Below are positions 1 to 8,731 of a stretch of 64,000 nucleotides of DNA, one piece after another. Source of the stretch: JAFGTX01 sp942492225 (GTDB taxonomy: Bacteria > Bacillota > Clostridia > Peptostreptococcales > Acidaminobacteraceae); the NCBI GenBank assembly GCA_942492225.1, contig CALODS010000007.1, positions 1-64,000 of the forward strand, in the 5' to 3' direction. The stretch's first letter is position 1, and each line of letters begins with the position of its first letter. The notes beneath the pieces were generated by a model. The model ran no database searches. It saw nothing but the letters and a program-made list of their open reading frames with translations, and had not been told where the DNA came from. The position numbers and the translations under genes are program-made.

Positions 1-424
1 GGCTCCAAATAATCAACCTTTAAATCAATCTGTTTCCCAAGTATCTGTGCTTTAAGTATTTCAACTTGATTCTTAAAATCTGTCAGTGCAGATGTGTCAA
101 AGTCATGGTAGACCATAAAGTTCACAGGCTTTTTATTTGCAATCTCTAGTGTCACTGTTGGTGCTATGTTGATAATTTCTGTCATTTTATCAGCTGTATC
201 TTTAGCATCTGTATCACCACGTCTATAATCTGCATCCACTATAAATCTTGATATAGTTGGTTGACCGAACCCTTCTTTAACGTCTACTTTAAATTCGTAT
301 TTACCAACTTGATCTGCAAAGAGTGACATTGTAGTGAAGTTGGCTGCACTAAGAAGTATCCAGTCCGTATCACCAAAGTCACCATCGTTATCATCGTCAT
401 ATCTATACCAATACTTTCTTTGCG
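1..424 (-). pseudogene. Frame-shifted C-terminal continuation of the PKD-like surface protein, running off the left edge
   Basis: The main reading frame of the PKD-like gene turns to nonsense near 414-424. From there another minus-strand frame is open without a stop to position 1. Its translation begins RKYWYRYDDDNDGDFGDTDW, a natural continuation of the acidic PKD-like protein, and runs on through ordinary folded-protein sequence. The net change is one base (a -1 type shift) within CGCAAAGAAAG. The true product therefore continues beyond the window and the out-of-frame tail down to 284 is an artefact of the shift. I see no canonical slippery heptamer in the right frame, so mutation or sequencing error is more likely than programmed frameshifting. 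Confidence 0.75.
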
Positions 425-2785
425 AACTATGATGTCATTGTCAGGTGAATAGGAATTATCATATATCTTTATTTCAGTCATATTATCATTGTTGATATTT
501 CTAACATGACGACTAGATACTGTAAAATCTGCTACTGGTGCCATATCTTCAGAGATGCTTATTGTTGTTGAAGTACTTCCAGAATAACGTTTGTAACCAC
601 TGTTAATATCCCCTAGCACATCAATTCTATAACGTCCTTTTTTCTTAAAAAGGACATCATAAGCTTTAGATCCATCTGCTGTGCCATCTATTCTGATAAC
701 ATCACCTTGGCCATCAAGTGGCGTTATAGTCCAGTTAAGGCTTTGCTCATCGATTGGAAAATATCTTAAACTGTGTTCATTTTCAACGCTTACAGATACC
801 TTTCTGTTTTCCTTTAGTGTTCCTTCTATATTGATAATTGGAGAAAACTCCGCAGGTCTAACGATAATAGTCGTGCTATCTTTATCAGCGCCACCATTTG
901 AATCGGTTACTGTCAGTTCGGGATAATATTTTCCTGATTCTAAATAATAGATATAGTCATTTTTCTTACTGCCTGCACTTGAGGTGTAACCACCTTTTGT
1001 ATCGAAGGTATACTTAGTTAATTTTAAGCCTTCAGGGTGATAAGACTCACGTCCATTGATATCAAATACTTGCCCTTCCATTGCTTTGTAGTCATCATTG
1101 TTATTCTGTTCAAGTTTAGCTGCTATAATGGCAACAGGTCCTGAAGGTACTGGTTGAGGTGGTGCTGATTTTTGAAAGGTTACTTCATGGATAGCAACTT
1201 CCACATCTTCATTTAAATCTGTTTTAACTTCAAGTTTAAAACTTAATTTATTTGCGTTTAGTACACTTGCTTTGTTTTCTTTCGTTACTGCAAATACAAC
1301 ATTTGTTTCATTTTCTGTACTAATAGGTACATAAGACCCGTTTTTTAGTACATACCAAATACGTTCGGTTAGATTGCCTTTACTGGTTACAGATGCATCT
1401 TTAACCGATACGTTAACATCTGTGTTGAAATTAAGGTCTGCTAATGTTATATGTGCATCCGTTACGTTATCTCCTTCAGCATCATGGATGGTGAAGTCTG
1501 CCATAAAATCAGATGCAGCATTTATATTTACGTTAACAGGAGATGCACTAAAGGAGACTTTATAATTTGTCATATCTGCATATTCACTAAAGGCGCTTAG
1601 AGTTACGCTATCTTTTCCATCTCGAAGATCAAGGTCACTCACTTTGACGGTCTTAGAGAAAGTTGTTAGCAGTACTCGATCTAAGTCTTTATTTTCTAAA
1701 TCTGGATTGCTAAAAACAGTCGCTTCCTGATTCTCTGATTTAATGTTGACAGAAGATATGTTGACACCATTACTGTATGGTAGTGACGTTTTGTCATCAT
1801 CAATAATGGTACGTACTTCATAGTCAATAAGGACTTCTTCCTGATTTGGTGCAATAAAATAGACACTCTCATCTGGATAAATTGTTACATCCGCATGAAG
1901 TGTCATCTCTCTAGTTCTGAAAGTATCATAAAACGTTCTGTTCGTGCCATGCACTAATTTAAACTGTCCATAAGTGGCCAGTGAAGGAAAATGCATAGCA
2001 ATCATCTTGCTCTGTGCTGTTTGGACACTTGGATTGCCAATGACTGAAAAAGTACCATAGCCAGGGAATCCACTTAAACCAAGTAAATCAAAAGCTGTAT
2101 AACTCCTGAGTTCGTATTTTCCCTCTGTGTCATCATCATTCAGTAACTGGGTATTCATCATTTGATAGATTTGGCCATAGCGAAATTCTTTCTTATTAAA
2201 TATTTCCCACGAACTATTGGCTTCTGCATCCGATTTATAAGTTCTACTTAATGGATCGCTACCTGATTTGAAATCTGCTGGGTAGAAGTCATTGGTAATT
2301 TCAATATCTGCATTTGAATATCCTAAGTAACGATACTCTAATTCTTTGCTGCCTAAAGCATCCACTCGTTCAAAAGAACCATGACCGCGCTGTTCTTTCT
2401 CAATAACACTTAAATAGTCATACGCAATAATTTTATACTTCTGATAAATATAGGGATTAAGTCGTTTTGATTCATCATAAGTACTACGCAATTCAACACT
2501 TTTATACTCTGTTAAATAATACAATATTTGCTCAATACTTATCTCTGACGCCTTATAAAGGGTTCCATCTAAACTTTCATTGCGGCCTTTATAGGCTTCT
2601 AAGCCATCAATTTTTTCTTTGAATGCTAAGCGTTCAGCTTCTGAATACTTAGATTCCACACTTGCTTTATAAGTGGTATACATATCACTACTCATGGCAA
2701 AAACAGGCTTAGGAAAATAACTTCCCAAGCCTGCTATCATACTTAATGCAATGAGTAGTGAGAGCATTTTTTTCATTTGTCTCAT
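284..2785 (-). CDS. Secreted PKD-like surface protein of the conjugative element (frameshifted)
   Basis: A large exported protein of about 830 residues. It opens with a signal peptide (MRQMKKMLSLLIALSMIAG then a cleavage region near residue 30). The N-terminal 400 residues are of a type I do not recognise. A PKD-like beta-sandwich lies at about residues 545-650, with the typical DSNGGADKDS end, and a second Ig/PKD-like stretch begins with PVADFTVSS near residue 765. The start at 2785 is preceded by GGAGTGTG. The last 45 or so residues are out of frame, and the real C-terminus continues in another frame beyond the window. It lies just downstream of the SLH protein, so the two may form a cell-surface adhesin pair carried by the element. 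No catalytic motif is visible. The role in adhesion or mating is inference. Confidence 0.75.
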   Translation of the reverse strand: MRQMKKMLSLLIALSMIAGLGSYFPKPVFAMSSDMYTTYKASVESKYSEAERLAFKEKIDGLEAYKGRNESLDGTLYKASEISIEQILYYLTEYKSVELRSTYDESKRLNPYIYQKYKIIAYDYLSVIEKEQRGHGSFERVDALGSKELEYRYLGYSNADIEITNDFYPADFKSGSDPLSRTYKSDAEANSSWEIFNKKEFRYGQIYQMMNTQLLNDDDTEGKYELRSYTAFDLLGLSGFPGYGTFSVIGNPSVQTAQSKMIAMHFPSLATYGQFKLVHGTNRTFYDTFRTREMTLHADVTIYPDESVYFIAPNQEEVLIDYEVRTIIDDDKTSLPYSNGVNISSVNIKSENQEATVFSNPDLENKDLDRVLLTTFSKTVKVSDLDLRDGKDSVTLSAFSEYADMTNYKVSFSASPVNVNINAASDFMADFTIHDAEGDNVTDAHITLADLNFNTDVNVSVKDASVTSKGNLTERIWYVLKNGSYVPISTENETNVVFAVTKENKASVLNANKLSFKLEVKTDLNEDVEVAIHEVTFQKSAPPQPVPSGPVAIIAAKLEQNNNDDYKAMEGQVFDINGRESYHPEGLKLTKYTFDTKGGYTSSAGSKKNDYIYYLESGKYYPELTVTDSNGGADKDSTTIIVRPAEFSPIINIEGTLKENRKVSVSVENEHSLRYFPIDEQSLNWTITPLDGQGDVIRIDGTADGSKAYDVLFKKKGRYRIDVLGDINSGYKRYSGSTSTTISISEDMAPVADFTVSSRHVRNINNDNMTEIKIYDNSYSPDNDIIVRKESIGIDMTMITMVTLVIRTGYFLVQPTSLQCHSLQIKLVNTNLK

Positions 2786-2801
2786 TGGTCACACTCCTAT
2801 T

Positions 2802-4295
2802 TTATTTTTTAAAATAATACGTTGTTCTTCCTTGATTTCCCCCTGCACCACGCCAATCATCTTTATAAATCACTTGACCATCTAAAGTAAATAATTCATT
2901 TTTTTCATCACTTTTATATCGATGTGATTTTGAGTATCTATATTCCGTCACTATTTTATTAAATAAGTCTTCTGCACGTTCTTCATCAAAAGTTCTTAAG
3001 CCATCATACAGTGCATTTAGCACGTCTTCTTCCATAAATTCTTGACTATATATATATTCATCCTGTTCCTCAAACGATTTACCTGAACGTTCTAGATGCC
3101 AGTTATCATATAGTGAATCAATTTCAACATCTTCATCAAAGGTATAAGTTTTACCGTCAATCTCTTGCTCCATTGCAAAAGAGACATTTCTATAAAATTG
3201 AATTGCAAATAAGTAATCACTATTCTTAATACTATCAAGGGATTCTGCATAAGCTACACCCATTGCCAAACTGTTTCCTCCAGTCAAGGCGACCGCATGA
3301 CCATTTGCTTCTGCATGAGCTGCAAGAACTTTAAGAATTTCCATCGTTTTCTCTGGATCATCGTCGTGACTTTCAGGTTCTACAACAACGATTTTGCCAT
3401 TCTCGACACGTGCTGTTCCAATTTTACCGATGAGATCATTGTCAGCCATTTCCTGAATTTTATCTAATGTGTATGGTTTTTTAGCAGTTGAGTTAAGGAC
3501 ATTGGCAATCATCTGATCTACTTTATTCTCAACTACTACTGGTGCTTCTTCAGCCTCTAAGTCAATGAATCGATTGAGCATAACACTTGCTTCTGCTCTT
3601 GTTGCTTCGTTGTTAGGACCAAAGTTACCGTTAGGATAGCCCGTAATAATGCCAACATCACTGACGGCTTTTATGTACTTCTTTCCTGTCGCTGTGATAT
3701 CTGAATCATCTGCAAACTTGGTTGAATTTGTCTCTTCGATTTCTATTTTTTCTTTATTTTCTCCAGCACGTGCGATCATGCGCGCCATCTCGTAACGTGT
3801 AATTTCTCTTGTGTAATCGTTAAATTCACCGACATTTATAATGCCTTCTTTAATTGCTTTATCTATATATACCTGGTACCAAGGACTCACTTGTATATAA
3901 TTTTCATCTGTATAAGTTGATGTCACAAGAATCTTAGTGAATTCTGCTATACTAATTGAAGCATCCGGTTTAAAAGTGCCATCTGGATAACCTGCAACAA
4001 TACCTTGATCAATAAGTCTTTGTATATGTTCCCTTGCCCAGTGGTCATCTATGTCTGATAAAGCTATTTTAATGGCTGCCATTGTTTCTCCTACTACTTC
4101 TTTTGTATCATCAATTACTTTATCCACTTTTTCTATGGCTGCGTCAATATCTTCTGCTGCTTCATTTAACTTTTCTTGTGCTGCATCTATCGTGTTATTT
4201 AAATCACCTAGGAATGTTTTTTGCTCAGCATAAGCTGTTGACGTTTGTAACATCATGACTAGTGCTATACTTAAAGCCATCTTTTTCTTATTCAT
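2802..4295 (-). CDS. S-layer homology (SLH) domain surface protein
   Basis: A secreted protein of about 497 residues. A signal peptide (ending near AYAEQ) is followed by a short helical, coiled-coil-like stretch rich in D, E and K (residues 25-75). Three SLH modules cover roughly residues 80-255; they carry the typical WAREHIQRL, GYPDGTFKP, ITRYEMARM and GYPNGNFGPN motifs. SLH modules bind pyruvylated secondary wall polymers, so this protein is wall-anchored. The C-terminal 240 residues are acidic and not recognised. The ATG at 4295 is chosen because GAGGTG lies six bases upstream; a GTG nine bases earlier would overlap that site. The gene is followed 16 bases later by the PKD-like gene, so both are probably co-transcribed. 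Confidence 0.85.
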   Translation of the reverse strand: MNKKKMALSIALVMMLQTSTAYAEQKTFLGDLNNTIDAAQEKLNEAAEDIDAAIEKVDKVIDDTKEVVGETMAAIKIALSDIDDHWAREHIQRLIDQGIVAGYPDGTFKPDASISIAEFTKILVTSTYTDENYIQVSPWYQVYIDKAIKEGIINVGEFNDYTREITRYEMARMIARAGENKEKIEIEETNSTKFADDSDITATGKKYIKAVSDVGIITGYPNGNFGPNNEATRAEASVMLNRFIDLEAEEAPVVVENKVDQMIANVLNSTAKKPYTLDKIQEMADNDLIGKIGTARVENGKIVVVEPESHDDDPEKTMEILKVLAAHAEANGHAVALTGGNSLAMGVAYAESLDSIKNSDYLFAIQFYRNVSFAMEQEIDGKTYTFDEDVEIDSLYDNWHLERSGKSFEEQDEYIYSQEFMEEDVLNALYDGLRTFDEERAEDLFNKIVTEYRYSKSHRYKSDEKNELFTLDGQVIYKDDWRGAGGNQGRTTYYFKK

Positions 4296-4411
4296 TATTA
4301 ACACCTCAATTGTTATATTTTTACAAATCTTTTTCCAGTTTGATTATACACTTTTTTCTTTTAGGACTTTAGTATATAATTATTGTATTAAGAAAACAAT
4401 TCGTTCATGAG

Positions 4412-4450
4412 ATAGAGCTTGGCAATGGTGCCAGCTCTATTTCTTTTTTT
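4412..4450 (+). terminator. Hairpin with T-run on the plus strand
   Basis: ATAGAGCTTGGCA pairs with TGCCAGCTCTAT with one bulged base around the loop ATGG, and TTCTTTTTTT follows on the plus strand. No plus-strand gene ends here, so it may stop antisense transcription or act as a structured leader for the SLH operon. Confidence 0.4.
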
Positions 4451-4451
4451 G

Positions 4452-4481
4452 TAAAAGAAAAGAACCTTGGTTGAGGTTCTT
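4452..4481 (-). terminator. Rho-independent terminator after the Tad/HD-GYP operon
   Basis: AAGAACCT and AGGTTCTT form an 8-bp stem around a 6-nt loop, with a T-rich tract on the minus strand. It lies about 60 bases beyond the HD-GYP stop codon and separates the long conjugation/pilus operon from the SLH-PKD pair. Confidence 0.7.
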
Positions 4482-4516
4482 GATCTTACATCATAATTTT
4501 AAATCAAAGTTCATTT

Positions 4517-4536
4517 TGTACCCCAATTGGGGTACA
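4517..4536. promoter_or_regulatory. Perfect 20-bp palindrome of the TGTACCCCAA half-site
   Basis: Two TGTACCCCAA half-sites face each other without a spacer, four bases after the HD-GYP stop codon. The same half-site is repeated in the primase gene 23 kb away (27451-27577) and, in a variant form, at 28958-28991. There is no T-run, so it is not a simple terminator. It is probably a protein-binding site for an element-encoded replication or control protein. Confidence 0.55.
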
Positions 4537-4540
4537 TATC

Positions 4541-5122
4541 TTATGCACTTCTTACAGATTCAACGTTTCGTGCACCTAATATTTCAAATAACACCCTCAA
4601 AATATCTATATCATATTCTTCATGAGCGCTTAAAATAATATCGAGTGCATCATTTTGATTAAATGCTTTTCTATATGGTCTATCGCTTGTTAGCGCATCA
4701 TAAATATCAGATACCTTTAAAATTTTTGATTCTATTGAAAGTGCATCACTCTTGAGTCCAAATGGATAGCCATTTCCATTACAAGATTCATGATGATGGA
4801 GGATGATCTTAATAACTGGACTTGGAAAACCTCTATCTGCTGCATATTTTCCTGAAAACTTTACATGTTGTTTCATTATGACCATTTCTTCAACTGTTAA
4901 TTTATCTGGCTTATTAAGAATTTTCTTTGGAATGTCTTTTTTACCGATATCATGATAACGTGCTGCGATTTTTAAATCGCCTAAATTGATGGCTCCTTTA
5001 TAACCATCATCTATTAATCGATTTGCAATTTTAAGTGATAAAGCTTCCACGCGTCTACTATGATTTTTTACATCTTCTTGTATATTAAGTTGTTCAAATT
5101 CTTCAATTAATTGTTTTTCCAC
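4541..5122 (-). CDS. HD-GYP domain protein, probable cyclic-di-GMP phosphodiesterase
   Basis: A stand-alone HD-GYP domain of 193 residues. The metal-binding HD pair is at residues 57-58 (HDIGKKD). The sequence HHHES is near 109-113, and GYP near 118-120 is followed by SDALSIESKILKVSDIYDALTSDRPYR, the classical end of the family. All recognisable metal ligands are present, so it should hydrolyse cyclic-di-GMP. It is cytoplasmic, with no signal or membrane segment. Start: GTG at 5122 with GGAGG about ten bases upstream, overlapping the CpaB-like gene by 20 bases, which suggests translational coupling. As the last gene of the Tad pilus operon it may tie pilus activity to c-di-GMP; that link is inference. 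Confidence 0.85.
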   Translation of the reverse strand: MEKQLIEEFEQLNIQEDVKNHSRRVEALSLKIANRLIDDGYKGAINLGDLKIAARYHDIGKKDIPKKILNKPDKLTVEEMVIMKQHVKFSGKYAADRGFPSPVIKIILHHHESCNGNGYPFGLKSDALSIESKILKVSDIYDALTSDRPYRKAFNQNDALDIILSAHEEYDIDILRVLFEILGARNVESVRSA

Positions 5123-5885
5123 TAAGGTGTCCTCCTCTCAATTTTTCTTGCATTAATTCATCTACAAAAGCGTTACTGTCGATTATTTTATTGTTATCAG
5201 TAGTAACACCTTTTTTTATTACTGGGGCTTTAATAAGTTCAAAATGAACATCCTCTTTTATCCTGACAACTTCTTCAATAGCTTCTGGACTTTCCATAGC
5301 GACAATAACAGCTTTTATATTTTCGTCTCTCTCTTCAAACACCTTGTTGCCAAGATGGTCCACAAGTTCAACGACAAAAACTTCTTTGGAAATTAATCCA
5401 TAGCCACGTTCAAAGGTAAGTTTATCTTTTTCTTTATTGCGATAATACAGCTCATACTCTGAACCACGCTTTAACTGAAGACCAAGAAAATTAGTTAGTT
5501 CCGATACATCAATACTGACTTGATAGTATTCTTCCGCATTAAAGGTCGAATGACCACGCTCAGTCAGCATATCTTGTAGTACATATTCATCCTTTCTAAC
5601 CTTTTCCGTTAGTGTCATATCATAAATGGATTCCACCGATGTAACCGCATTATAAGGTTTAAGTGATATAGGAATACTAATTTTTTTAGTACTCCCTTTT
5701 ACTTTGTCACTTGTAAGTACAGTATTTTCATTCATATTTTGTGAAAAAATCAGAATATCAATACGTTCCTCTGGTGCTGCTTGCTTCTCAATATAACTAT
5801 ATGTGAAAAATGCTAAAATCACGCCAAGTGCGACTGAAATAGCAACGATTATATATAGTCTCCTGTTTAACTTTGGTATTTTCAT
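5103..5885 (-). CDS. CpaB/RcpC-like Tad pilus assembly protein (SAF domain)
   Basis: 260 residues with one N-terminal membrane segment (about 11-30) followed by an extracytoplasmic part. The SAF-type pattern, in which a protein leaves early targets open and sets defaults (NENTVLTSDKVK ... VRKDEYVLQDMLTE), spans about residues 45-110. CpaB/RcpC proteins are periplasmic or wall-side scaffold components of Tad pili. In Gram-positives there is no secretin partner. AAGGAG lies five bases before ATG 5885. The gene sits between the TadE/F-like genes and the HD-GYP gene with tiny gaps, which supports pilus membership more than similarity alone would. Confidence 0.75.
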   Translation of the reverse strand: MKIPKLNRRLYIIVAISVALGVILAFFTYSYIEKQAAPEERIDILIFSQNMNENTVLTSDKVKGSTKKISIPISLKPYNAVTSVESIYDMTLTEKVRKDEYVLQDMLTERGHSTFNAEEYYQVSIDVSELTNFLGLQLKRGSEYELYYRNKEKDKLTFERGYGLISKEVFVVELVDHLGNKVFEERDENIKAVIVAMESPEAIEEVVRIKEDVHFELIKAPVIKKGVTTDNNKIIDSNAFVDELMQEKLRGGHLSGKTIN

Positions 5886-5887
5886 CT

Positions 5888-6409
5888 TTACTCCTTCTGC
5901 CCCTCTATTAAAAACGTGTCTGCATTGACTACTGTTGTTTTAGTATATGTACGTTTATCAGCAAGAGGTACTTTAAACATAAATCTTGTTATGATTTCAA
6001 TGGTTGTAACGTTATACTCAATGCCCAAAATACTTATTGGTAAGTCATCAGGATTATAAATATTTATGGCCACAATCTCAAATGGCTCTTCAAGAAAACT
6101 ATTTTCTTTTGGTGTGAAATCTGTATTAAGTTTCAAATTATGAATGATTTTATCCTTTATTGAAGTTCTTATAACCTGATTGTCTTCCAAATAAATATCC
6201 CGTATCTCACGTTCTCCAAGGTCTCGTCTCGATGCATACCTCTCCAAATCATAGTGATAAAATCCACTCCAAGCGGCATAGCTGATACCACTATCTATTC
6301 GTGCATTGGCACATAAAATGGATAAATACTCTGTCGTAAAAACACTAAACACAACCAAAAATAGGACAAAAAACATCATAATAACAAAACTAAGTGGTGT
6401 TACTTTCAT
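5888..6409 (-). CDS. TadF/TadE-like minor pilin
   Basis: 173 residues. One hydrophobic N-terminal helix (about residues 7-26) is followed by TEYLSILCANARIDSGISYAA, which has the layout of TadE/TadF pseudopilins (hydrophobic helix, then a helix rich in small residues). The rest is soluble. Start ATG 6409 has AGGAGG upstream. It follows the TadE-like gene with an 8-base gap. Sequence alone gives only weak family support; context in a full Tad operon is the main argument. A role as minor pilin or assembly factor is likely but unproven. Confidence 0.6.
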   Translation of the reverse strand: MKVTPLSFVIMMFFVLFLVVFSVFTTEYLSILCANARIDSGISYAAWSGFYHYDLERYASRRDLGEREIRDIYLEDNQVIRTSIKDKIIHNLKLNTDFTPKENSFLEEPFEIVAINIYNPDDLPISILGIEYNVTTIEIITRFMFKVPLADKRTYTKTTVVNADTFLIEGQKE

Positions 6410-6417
6410 ATGACCTC

Positions 6418-6807
6418 CTAAACGCCAAGTGCCTTTGACTTTTCTTTATATTTCATTGTAAGTATTTTCGATTTATAGGTTAGATTACCTTGAAGTTCTT
6501 TATACTCTCTTGTCACAACAACATCTAAATAAATATCATCACCCCAAGTAACATTTCTAGATGCATTAATAGATTCTACTGTAAAGCCATGCGTTGAAAG
6601 TTCTGTATTTAGTGCCGTTAGTTGCTCATCCGAAAGTCCAATTCCTTCAACTGAAATATTTCTGATCATTAAATTTAAATACTCATCACAAACACGGTCT
6701 AAAGTCATTCTATGAAGAATTGGAAAAAACGGTTGGCACATGACGACACCAACCGCAATAATTAGAAATATTAACAAAAGTCCTAAAACCCAATCTGGAA
6801 TACCCAT
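6418..6807 (-). CDS. TadE-like minor pilin or pseudopilin
   Basis: 129 residues with one N-terminal membrane helix (about 6-24, WVLGLLLIFLIIAVGVVM). The following region (MTLDRVCDEYLNLMIRNISVEG) resembles the DxVxxYL region seen in Gram-positive TadE-like proteins that form pili or conjugation tips. It overlaps the stop of the pilin-like gene (TAATG), implying coupled translation. No catalytic motif. Function is assigned mainly by gene order in the Tad locus. Confidence 0.6.
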   Translation of the reverse strand: MGIPDWVLGLLLIFLIIAVGVVMCQPFFPILHRMTLDRVCDEYLNLMIRNISVEGIGLSDEQLTALNTELSTHGFTVESINASRNVTWGDDIYLDVVVTREYKELQGNLTYKSKILTMKYKEKSKALGV

Positions 6808-7046
6808 TAGTTAATCACCTTTTCAATCTCTGTGTTCCCCCAAGTAGTTAGTTTAGTTACTTGGGTACTTACAAATTCTTTAACGGCATCTATTTGAGAA
6901 ATAACGGCAATAATTAAAATACAAATTCCAATAATGGCACCTACCATATAGTTTCCTTCTTCGTTATTAATTTTGCACCATACAAAGTTTTTTGTCTTGA
7001 TGATGCCCATGTTTACTGTTTCGATTACTCTATTCATAATATTCAT
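6807..7046 (-). CDS. Flp/Tad-type pilin-like small membrane protein
   Basis: 79 residues with a central segment reading INNEEGNYMVGAIIGICILIIAV: an acidic/Gly motif, then a 20-residue hydrophobic helix. This is the layout of Flp prepilins (G before the hydrophobic stretch, aromatic Y close by). The basic N-terminal leader of about 30 residues is longer than in most Flp pilins. It sits exactly where the pilin is expected, between TadC and TadE-like genes. ATG 7046 is very close to the AGGAG site and ATG 7037 is a possible alternative. No prepilin peptidase is visible in the window, so processing would need one elsewhere. Confidence 0.6.
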   Translation of the reverse strand: MNIMNRVIETVNMGIIKTKNFVWCKINNEEGNYMVGAIIGICILIIAVISQIDAVKEFVSTQVTKLTTWGNTEIEKVIN

Positions 7047-7051
7047 CGCTC

Positions 7052-7861
7052 CTAATTTGTTATTCTGTCTATGTTTTGCGTAAACTCTAATAATATAGGT
7101 GTTACTGTTAAAAACACGTACAGTATCATCAGTACAATACCAACTACTATCATTTTGAACATTGAGGATTTTCTTTCAATAATTGTTCTATTAGAAATAA
7201 GTCGCCTCATAACGACTGCTTGTGCCTCAATATTTTCATCTGACTCACCAATTTGAAAATCTTGAATCAACGTATTAGAAAATACAATCAAATTCATGTT
7301 ATTGCTTAATCCTTTAAGCGCTTCAATTTTCTTAATGACATCTTGTTTGAGTGAATAGGCAAACACAATATCATTAATCGCTTTTTTAAATGCTGGATCT
7401 TTTAACTCTTCATACACTGCCAGTAAAATACTCTCCTTCTCAACACCTGTATCACTTTGAAAAAAAAGCGTTTCTTGTAATCTACATAAATCGAGGTTTA
7501 GCAAATCATTTCTTTTATGCACCTCATATTTTCCTAGCGCATATAGCAGCATCTCCATGCCAATAAAAGTTCCAACAGTATTTTTAAAACCATCTACTGC
7601 ACTACTGCTCGATAAAAAAATAGAACATGCTGTCACAACGAATACCAACTGAACAAGTAGCCAAGACTCAAGGGTTAGCCAATAACCACCATATTTTAGA
7701 AAGCGATCTATTTCGTCAAGTAATGAATGATTCTTCTTTAGTTTTAACTTAATTCGTTTTTTTTCTTCCTTTTTACTTACCAAGAACAAAAAAATAAGCG
7801 AAAAAATAATGCCACTTATAAAAAGTGCCATTACGCCAATAATTAAATATTTTGTTTTCAT
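7052..7861 (-). CDS. TadC-like type II secretion/Tad pilus inner-membrane platform protein
   Basis: 269 residues with membrane helices at about 5-28, 65-85 and 90-108 and near the C-terminus (MIVVGIVLMILYVFLTVTPILLEF). The cytoplasmic helical stretch between them matches the GspF/TadC fold layout. TadB and TadC together form the platform that the CpaF motor acts on. The start follows TadB directly and AAGGATGG lies just upstream. Gene order CpaF-TadB-TadC is the standard order in Tad loci. Confidence 0.75.
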   Translation of the reverse strand: MKTKYLIIGVMALFISGIIFSLIFLFLVSKKEEKKRIKLKLKKNHSLLDEIDRFLKYGGYWLTLESWLLVQLVFVVTACSIFLSSSSAVDGFKNTVGTFIGMEMLLYALGKYEVHKRNDLLNLDLCRLQETLFFQSDTGVEKESILLAVYEELKDPAFKKAINDIVFAYSLKQDVIKKIEALKGLSNNMNLIVFSNTLIQDFQIGESDENIEAQAVVMRRLISNRTIIERKSSMFKMIVVGIVLMILYVFLTVTPILLEFTQNIDRITN

Positions 7862-8731
7862 CTAACCATCCTTTATCAATTTAAAAAGCAATACAATACA
7901 TAGGAGATAATCCACTGCTAGTACAATTTTTCCAATTGGATTGTAGGTTACAAACTTTACAAATGCATAATTTGAATCCATCATATAATGCATCACGGTT
8001 ACATTTACAAAAATGAGTAAATAGAGTCCATATTTGTCACTAAGGCCATCCAGTCTATGTCGGTCTTCTATTTCCTCATACTTACTCATATCATTAATAA
8101 ATTTTGTACAAATACTCTCTACATCACCACCCGTTTTTATCGCTAATTTTACTTGCTCTATAAACATTTTCATTTTCAAATCGCTAAATCTTTTCATGAA
8201 TCTTTCTAAACATCTTTCCGGCGAAACTTTCCTCTTGTACTGCTTATTGAGAACTATGACGGCACTCTTAACTGGTTGTGATATATTTTCTTCAAGCATA
8301 GAAAAGGCCAAAAACACATCCTTTTTTAAAAGATAGTAGGCCTTGAAAGATATCATTAAATCTAATAGTTGCTTTTTTATTTCCCGTGTTGTTTTTGTTT
8401 TTATAAATTGTAGAATCATCCAAGGAATAAGGAACATAATAGTTGAAATCAACACCTTAAACTCGAACGGATATGCTACAAGCGCCTTATAACTCATTGT
8501 GAATAGTGCTACTGCCAAAGATACATGGAGTAATATATTATACCTTGGCAAATAATACTTAACATTTGATTCATTGATATTTGCTTCAGTAAACTCTATT
8601 AACTTAAAAAGTCTATTTTTCTTTCTTTTTTCTACCATCTCCACTTTCTTTGCAGTCAAAAGTCCAAGAATCAAGGTTATAAAAATTATAGAAAAAAGAG
8701 CCGTTAATGATGCTATTATAACTATTTTCAC
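7862..8731 (-). CDS. TadB-like Tad pilus platform protein
   Basis: 289 residues with membrane helices at about residues 3-25, 70-90, 95-112, 238-258 and 268-286. The central cytoplasmic helices (SFKAYYLLKKDVFLAFSMLEENI ... ERFMKRFSDLKMKMFIEQVKLAIKTGGD) are typical for the GspF/TadB family, including the GGD motif. Start is GTG at 8731, AGGAGG seven bases upstream, overlapping the CpaF stop by 4 bases (GCGTGA). It should interact with TadC and CpaF to build the pilus. Confidence 0.8.
   Translation of the reverse strand: MKIVIIASLTALFSIIFITLILGLLTAKKVEMVEKRKKNRLFKLIEFTEANINESNVKYYLPRYNILLHVSLAVALFTMSYKALVAYPFEFKVLISTIMFLIPWMILQFIKTKTTREIKKQLLDLMISFKAYYLLKKDVFLAFSMLEENISQPVKSAVIVLNKQYKRKVSPERCLERFMKRFSDLKMKMFIEQVKLAIKTGGDVESICTKFINDMSKYEEIEDRHRLDGLSDKYGLYLLIFVNVTVMHYMMDSNYAFVKFVTYNPIGKIVLAVDYLLCIVLLFKLIKDG

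Noticed and set aside
681..1565. Plus-strand open frames inside the PKD-like gene
   Set aside because: They lie antisense to a well-supported gene, have no ribosome binding site and low-complexity translations.
4517..4536. Palindrome as a rho-independent terminator
   Set aside because: It has no loop and no T-run; a better terminator lies just beyond at 4452-4481.
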